A DNA stretch of 64,000 bases, taken from the NCBI GenBank assembly GCA_004026145.2, contig CP034991.1:9722087-9786086 (forward strand), given 5' to 3'. Shown one piece after another: positions 59,172 to 64,000 of the stretch. The DNA comes from Takifugu bimaculatus (Eukaryota; Chordata; Actinopteri; Tetraodontiformes; Tetraodontidae). The translations under genes were made by a program, and so were the position numbers. Each line of letters begins with the position of its first letter. Within the stretch, counting starts at the first letter, position 1. Below the pieces are notes generated by a model. It did no database searches. It was not told where the DNA came from and was given only the letters and a program-made list of their open reading frames with translations.

Positions 59172-61362
59172 ATGTCGTCAGTCGAACATTTGAGAGGTTT
59201 CGTGACTGAGCGACTGACTGCCGCCGCAGAAGAAATATTTGGCGTTTTTCACAGAACAATCGTGGCGTACGAGGCGGAGGTCGATCGTCAGCGCAGGCTG
59301 CTGAATGCTTTTTATAATCCGGAGATAAAGTTGCACAGGCTAGGTGTGTAAATATCTTATAGCCAGAAGGCTACAGACTGATAGATTTCTGTGTTTAGTA
59401 TTCGCTAAGGTTCACCTGAATATCAAAGTCTGCTCTGGTTCCCCTGGGAGGCGTTGGTACCATAAATATGTTCTTAAGATCTGACCTGCTCCTGTTGTCA
59501 CCTTCTGGTTACTGTGTTGATGATTTCTACTCCATCCTTTAGTTCTTACCTCAGTAATTAAATCAAAAACAAGACGTTTTTCTTACCCTTCCTTGTCTCC
59601 CTAGCTGGAGTCTTGCACAGTCATCACTGGGCAAAATGCAGGAATATGCGCATACACACACTGTTCACTCACATATTCACACCTGGGCCAGTTTAAAATC
59701 TCTGATTCACCTTGATGTGGAAGGGAAATATAGCATTGACCAGAAAAAAAACCAACAGTACACAGAGAAAGATTAGAACTTTCCTTCTAAAAGGCAGCAT
59801 GAAGGACTGTCCTCCAGCCTAAACTGTCCTGGAAATGTCCAATCAAGACCCGAATTGTGATTTAGATGTAGGATTGATAACTGCAGTTTTAGGGGACTTC
59901 TGTGCTAAGCACACTATACATCCACCAGTAAACATCTACATTTCTCTCTTTATGGCGGATCCGGGACTTTCACAGTACAACTAACACAGATTTCCATTTG
60001 GTCTGTTCCCCTCTAGAGCTACCAGAGGAACAGGTCTGCATGGAGCTTCTGGCTGGTCAGCAGCTTCATGAGCAGGAGAGAAAGTCCACCCTGGCCCCAG
60101 AGCACCCTGAAGTTCTCCAGATTAAAGAGGAGGAGCATTATGAGGTGAAACTAGAGGACGATAGCTTCACAGAGACTCCTGCTGATGAGGAAAGTAATCC
60201 AGAAGAACTAGAAGATCTAGAGATTAAAGGGGAAGAAGAAGAACTTCATGCCAGTCAAACGTGTGAGCAGCTGGTGGTGAAGCTGGAGGATGACACCTTC
60301 ATCTACACTCCTGCATATGAGGAGAGTGACCACAGTGACTCCGAACCATCTGAAAGACCACAAAGCAGGAGCAAGGATGCTTTTCCCTGCAATGTGTCAG
60401 AGGTCTACCATCACGTTCACGCAGGTGACAAGTCCTTCAGGTGTGACACATGTGGAAAGGCTTTTAAATATCAGTCCAAACTGAACACACACCTGAGGAG
60501 CCATACCGATGAGAGGCCTTACTCCTGTGGCACCTGTGGGAAACGTTTCCGACAGATGTCTGTGCTGAATGCCCACCTGAGGATCCACACAGGTGAGAAA
60601 CCATTCACCTGCCCGATTTGTGCAGAGACTTTTAGATTCCATAGCGGCCTGACCGTCCACCTGAGGAGCCACACAGGTGAGAAACCATATTCATGCAACG
60701 TATGTGGGAAAGGCTTCAGCCAGACCTCAGACCTGAAGAACCACACCCGGACACACCTGAACGAGAGGCAGTTTTCCTGCGACACCTGTGGAAAAGCATT
60801 CACCCATCCCAAGGTGCTGAACTCCCATTTGAGAATCCACACAGGTGAGAAACCATACACCTGCACAACCTGTGGAGAGAAGTTCAGGTTCAGCAATGCC
60901 TTAAAAGTTCATATTAGAAGGAACCACACAGGTGAGCGGCCATACCTGTGCAAGACCTGTGGCAAAACATTCATCGATATGTCTAAACTCAAAGTCCATA
61001 TTAGAACCCACACAGGTGAGAAGCCGTACCTGTGCAAGGTCTGCGGGAAAGCATTCATCGAAATGTCGCGTCTGAATGTGCACATGAGAACTCACACAGG
61101 TGAAAAGCCGTATCAGTGTAAGTTCTGTGGCAAAGGCTTCATCGAGACGTCCAAGATGAACGTACACATGAGGATTCACACCGGCGAGCGGCCGTTTAGC
61201 TGCAAGACCTGCGGGAAGGACTTCCGCTTCAGCGGAGACCTGACGGTGCACATCAGGAGAGCGCACACCGGGGAGAAACCCTACCTGTGCAACACCTGCG
61301 GGAAAAGGTACTTTGATGCCTCGCACCTGGCGAGACACGTGAGGACTCACACGGCCAAGTAA
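59172..61362 (+). CDS. Teleost-type C2H2 zinc-finger protein, 11 fingers
   Basis: Two exons: 59172-59343 and 60017-61362 (acceptor CCCCTCTAG, phase 1, joining as HRL-ELPEEQ), 505 residues. Exon 1 (VEHLRGFVTERLTAAAEEIF, then DRQRRLLNAFYNPEIKLHRL) is the charged helical N-terminus I know from many teleost zinc-finger genes. Residues 58-180 are acidic with four psi-Lys-x-Glu motifs (IKEE, VKLE, IKGE, VKLE) and a duplicated VKLEDDxF...TPAxEES unit. A decayed finger remnant (FPCN...HHVHAGDKSF) precedes eleven C2H2 fingers joined mostly by TGEKP linkers from residue 198 to the end. Fingers 6 and 10 have four residues between the histidines. It is a probable sequence-specific DNA-binding nuclear regulator with unknown targets. 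It is divergent from ogdh. The first in-frame ATG before exon 2 (59998) is upstream of the acceptor and not the likely start. Confidence 0.93.
59531..60016 (+). other. Distal part of the zinc-finger gene intron, unique sequence
   Basis: Sequence lost from the left copy at the gap. No repeat or extra exon recognised. Confidence 0.6.
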
Positions 61363-61378
61363 CCCTATGTGGATCCCC

Positions 61379-61384
61379 AATAAA
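61379..61384 (+). terminator. Possible polyadenylation signal, zinc-finger gene
   Basis: AATAAA only 17 bp after the stop codon. Further AATAAA at about 62537 and 62763 are alternatives for a longer 3' untranslated region. Confidence 0.45.
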
Positions 61385-64000
61385 TGATCTACAGCACACA
61401 AGAAACCCCCTGGACATTCTCTGTTAGTTCCTCGTCCAGTTTTATTGTTACACACCATTGAAACAAATGTCTATTGGGGGACAGTTACAAAGCCTTAAAG
61501 CAATTCCAACCCTTCGAGGCTTGTTGCACAGCACTTTGAACAAGCCCTGCCTCCCCAAAGTCCCACTGCCTGAACTCTGACACCTCCCCCCCAAACACAT
61601 GCGGAGGGGAGGTGGAAGAGCAGTGGAGTGAAACGGGTCGATTGAGTCCGACGGAGAGGCGCCGCTAAGTGAAAGGAGCGATGTTGACTTGCTTGTGTGG
61701 CCCCCACCTGCTGGAAGTGACGATGAGACTAGAAGCTTCAGAGCCAATAACAGATCGATCAGACTGAATATTGATGACCTTCCTCCTCATTTACAGTTTA
61801 GTGAGCTGTACATTCATAAGGAGAATTGGAAGATAGCGAAGATGGAACAGTGCCAGAAAGTTTAGAATTGCTTTAACAACATCTGCTAATGGAAGCTAAC
61901 AAATGCTGCACATATCTTTTCTTCCTGAGTGAATCACATGAATGAAACAAAGTTTGGAATTTGGAATGTGTTTTAATTACTGAAGAGATTTGAGCTCCTT
62001 AAGAACTGAATTATAGCCTTTTCTGTTTCTATCTTCATGTTTGTGCATGTTTTAGAATGATTTTCTCAGATATGAAGTGTTTTTCTCATGTAGCTGAATC
62101 TTCATTATTGTGACAGTAATAACCAGATAGTGCTTAAACTCGTCTTGTGAACATTTGATGTCTATTTTATTTATTCTGGATCTTTTAGTCATCCAGACGT
62201 GGCTGTTACTATTAGATCAGATTCTTTAAACACTCATTTGTGTGTTTTATATTTAGAAATGTTAACAAGTCAAAACTGCTATAATTTCTATCCATGCTTC
62301 CTCCCCTCCTCTCCTCTCCCTCCACCTTCCCTCATCTGTCCATCAGCAGGGCCCCCTGAGACGAGGCCTGATCCTGGTTTCTTCCTGTTACTTTCTGTTG
62401 CTGTTGAGGGCAGTAAGACTGGCGGTAACAGTTATTCAAATGAGTCAGAATTGTATATGAAACAATATTTAATGAAGTAAAATCCACCTGTATGACATTG
62501 CAACACTTAGTCATCCGCAGGAAGAAAAAACCCCCAATAAAACCATTAAGAAAATGTCTATGTTGCAATGATTACCGTAACATTTCTGTTTAGGCTGACA
62601 AACAATCCCTCTGACCTGTTGGTGTCCTCAGGTGGGTGGAGTCTGTGGTCATGTGACCGTTTTCAGATTTTCTTCTGTTGGTCAGACATTTTACTTAATT
62701 TTTGATTTTGAAACATTTTGTACCGTTTTGTTTACTACACACTAATTTTCATCAGCTGACAAAATAAATGTTGATAAAAAAACTCAAATGACTGAGTTCT
62801 TGCATGTAGGTTACTTTTTTGATTTTGGAGATGATGGTGTAGTCACCCACAGCTGCAGGAACGAACCTCAACCGACTGTTTTACCTGCCCAGGTAAAGCA
62901 CTTTAGCAGCTAAAGGGACGTATTTCATTGCAATTCTCACAGCCAATTGTTTTTAATCCTGAGTGTGAAAATATTTAGTTGTGTTGTACAATCAGGAGTT
63001 TGTGACATCCTATGGACCCCCACATGTATGTGCCCCCCCCCACACACACACAGTTGTTGCATATTGTTATTACAATTCTGGAGAGTGTTTTGCACCAGCG
63101 AACCATGTGGTAGAAAGCAAACACACCCAGCAGTAGCGTTAGCAACAGACCAGGTGTGCTGTATTCCTATGACAGTGCAGTTTAGACAGGAAGTGCAATC
63201 AGGCAACAACAGTGCATCAAGTCAGAGACAGGAAACAGGAAGTTCAGGATGCTTACAGATGACAACATCCAAACCAGCCAATCAGAATGAAGAAAATCAC
63301 TAAAATGCCTGTTGAGTGTTTTCTGCTGTGTAGTGTTATTGAGGGTCTGGAGCTGTTTATATGAATGCCGCAGTCTGATTGGATGGTGAATCTGAAGCTA
63401 ATTAAGCTAGTGGTTTGAAATAACATTGCATCAGTAAAGCAAAAATATTAGCAAAGCAGCAGCAGCACCGTGTTAGCTCGATAGCATTCTGAAGAGCAGG
63501 CTGGCATAAAACTGGAAAGCTGAGATAAATATGACATGTGATTGGCTGGTTTGATGGCAGGGAAAGAGAGAGAGAATATCTGGTATATTCTTGTTTGTTC
63601 TGGCTAATTCCCAGTTTGGCATGACTGGGTTTATTTCCAACTGTCAACCATTTTATCGGCAGCTACGTGGTTGTGGCATCCAGGTGTCCTGGGCTGTGAC
63701 TGGTTAAACAGGGGGAGCAGGGGCGGGTCTCTGAGGCACCAGAGGATGTGACGCAGGGGGTGGTTTCGGTTTTCTAATATGAACACAGAAAAGCAGAGTT
63801 ATGCTAACAGCTATCAAACATTCTGCCGTCTATTGAAGTTTAGACAAACTACAAGTCATCCTGTTGGTGTCAGATCTGACATTGCTGCTGTTTCATGTTT
63901 CTTACAGAGGAGGAGGAGGTGGTCTGGGGGCAAAGGCTGGAGCTGTCCTGCTGGTCTCCACCACCTGGTCAATAAACACAGATCAGATCAGCTCACGTCC
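61385..64000. other. 3' flank without recognised gene
   Basis: Holds a CT-rich retroposon-tail-like fragment (62300-62420), a poly-C plus short CA run near 63032-63050 and otherwise unremarkable sequence. At 63897-63907 a good acceptor (TTCTTACAG) precedes a short open stretch EEEVVWGQRLELSCW that stops at an AATAAA within 80 bp. It is too short to call. Confidence 0.5.
62300..62420 (+). repeat. Degenerate retroposon 3'-tail-like fragment
   Basis: CT-rich block, CATCTGTCCATCAGCAGGG, then GATCCTGGTTTCTTCCTGTT, similar in order to 19281-19440. Family not assigned. Confidence 0.35.

Larger units (their letters stand above)
36501..59530. repeat. Right copy of the 23-kb near-identical duplication
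   Basis: Starts at the first base after the gap (ACATTCATCATCC against ACAGTTTCATCATCC at 13441) and stays homologous up to GATGATTTCTAC at 59530, the last bases before the gap in the left copy. It is 70 bp longer overall, from microsatellite and small-indel differences. Confidence 0.97.

Noticed and set aside
36501..59530. A genuine tandem duplication giving a second ogdh gene and a truncated zmiz2 paralogue
   Set aside because: Both breakpoints fall exactly on the edges of a 100-N gap, exon differences are silent and intron differences look allelic. An assembly artefact explains everything with fewer events.
61448..61747. 99-codon minus-strand frame downstream of the zinc-finger gene with an AATAAA at its end
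   Set aside because: No family resemblance, no splice structure, and its codons are overlapped by other open frames; at most an unannotated non-coding transcript.

Overview
The window is vertebrate nuclear DNA, most likely from a percomorph-type teleost. Genes are split into many short exons with GT/AG introns. (CA)n microsatellites are dense, there is a pogo-like transposon with a fish-style terminal repeat, and the C2H2 zinc-finger gene has an N-terminal exon type familiar from teleosts. Gene models below were assembled by hand from splice sites, reading phase and remembered family sequences; no search was run.

Layout from left to right. (1) 300-396, minus: first coding exon of a vesicular monoamine transporter-like gene running off the left edge. 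(2) 2199-3953, plus: a three-exon Dickkopf-like secreted protein that keeps the Cys-2 domain but has no visible Cys-1 exon. (3) 5224-6982, minus: cyclophilin A (ppia). (4) 8769-15276, minus: zmiz2, 20 coding exons, with a pogo-like element in one intron and a one-base frame break in exon 7. (5) 18656-33168, minus: ogdh, the E1 subunit of the 2-oxoglutarate dehydrogenase complex, 22 coding exons plus alternative exons that include or lack the calcium motif. (6) 36042-36213, plus: an isolated first exon of a zinc-finger gene. (7) 36401-36500: a run of 100 N. (8) 36501-59530: a second, nearly identical copy of 13441-36400, holding the 5' half of zmiz2, all of ogdh and the zinc-finger first exon. 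(9) 59172-61362, plus: the complete zinc-finger gene, 11 C2H2 fingers. (10) 61385-64000: no recognised gene.

The dominant structural signal is the 23-kb duplication. Both of its ends coincide exactly with the edges of the N gap, each copy is truncated only by the gap, and the copies differ like two alleles (scattered substitutions, microsatellite length changes, small indels). The simplest reading is an unmerged overlap between two contigs, i.e. a false haplotypic duplication. Collapsed, the locus is slc18a-like / dkk-like / ppia / zmiz2 / ogdh / znf, one copy each. The order ogdh-zmiz2-ppia on one strand matches the human 7p13 block OGDH-ZMIZ2-PPIA.

I found no novel multi-gene system. The points most worth a second look are the assembly duplication, the Cys-1-less Dickkopf gene, the zmiz2 frame break, the ogdh calcium-motif exon switch beside a long, length-variable UG tract, and an in-frame stop-free 75-nt ogdh intron.
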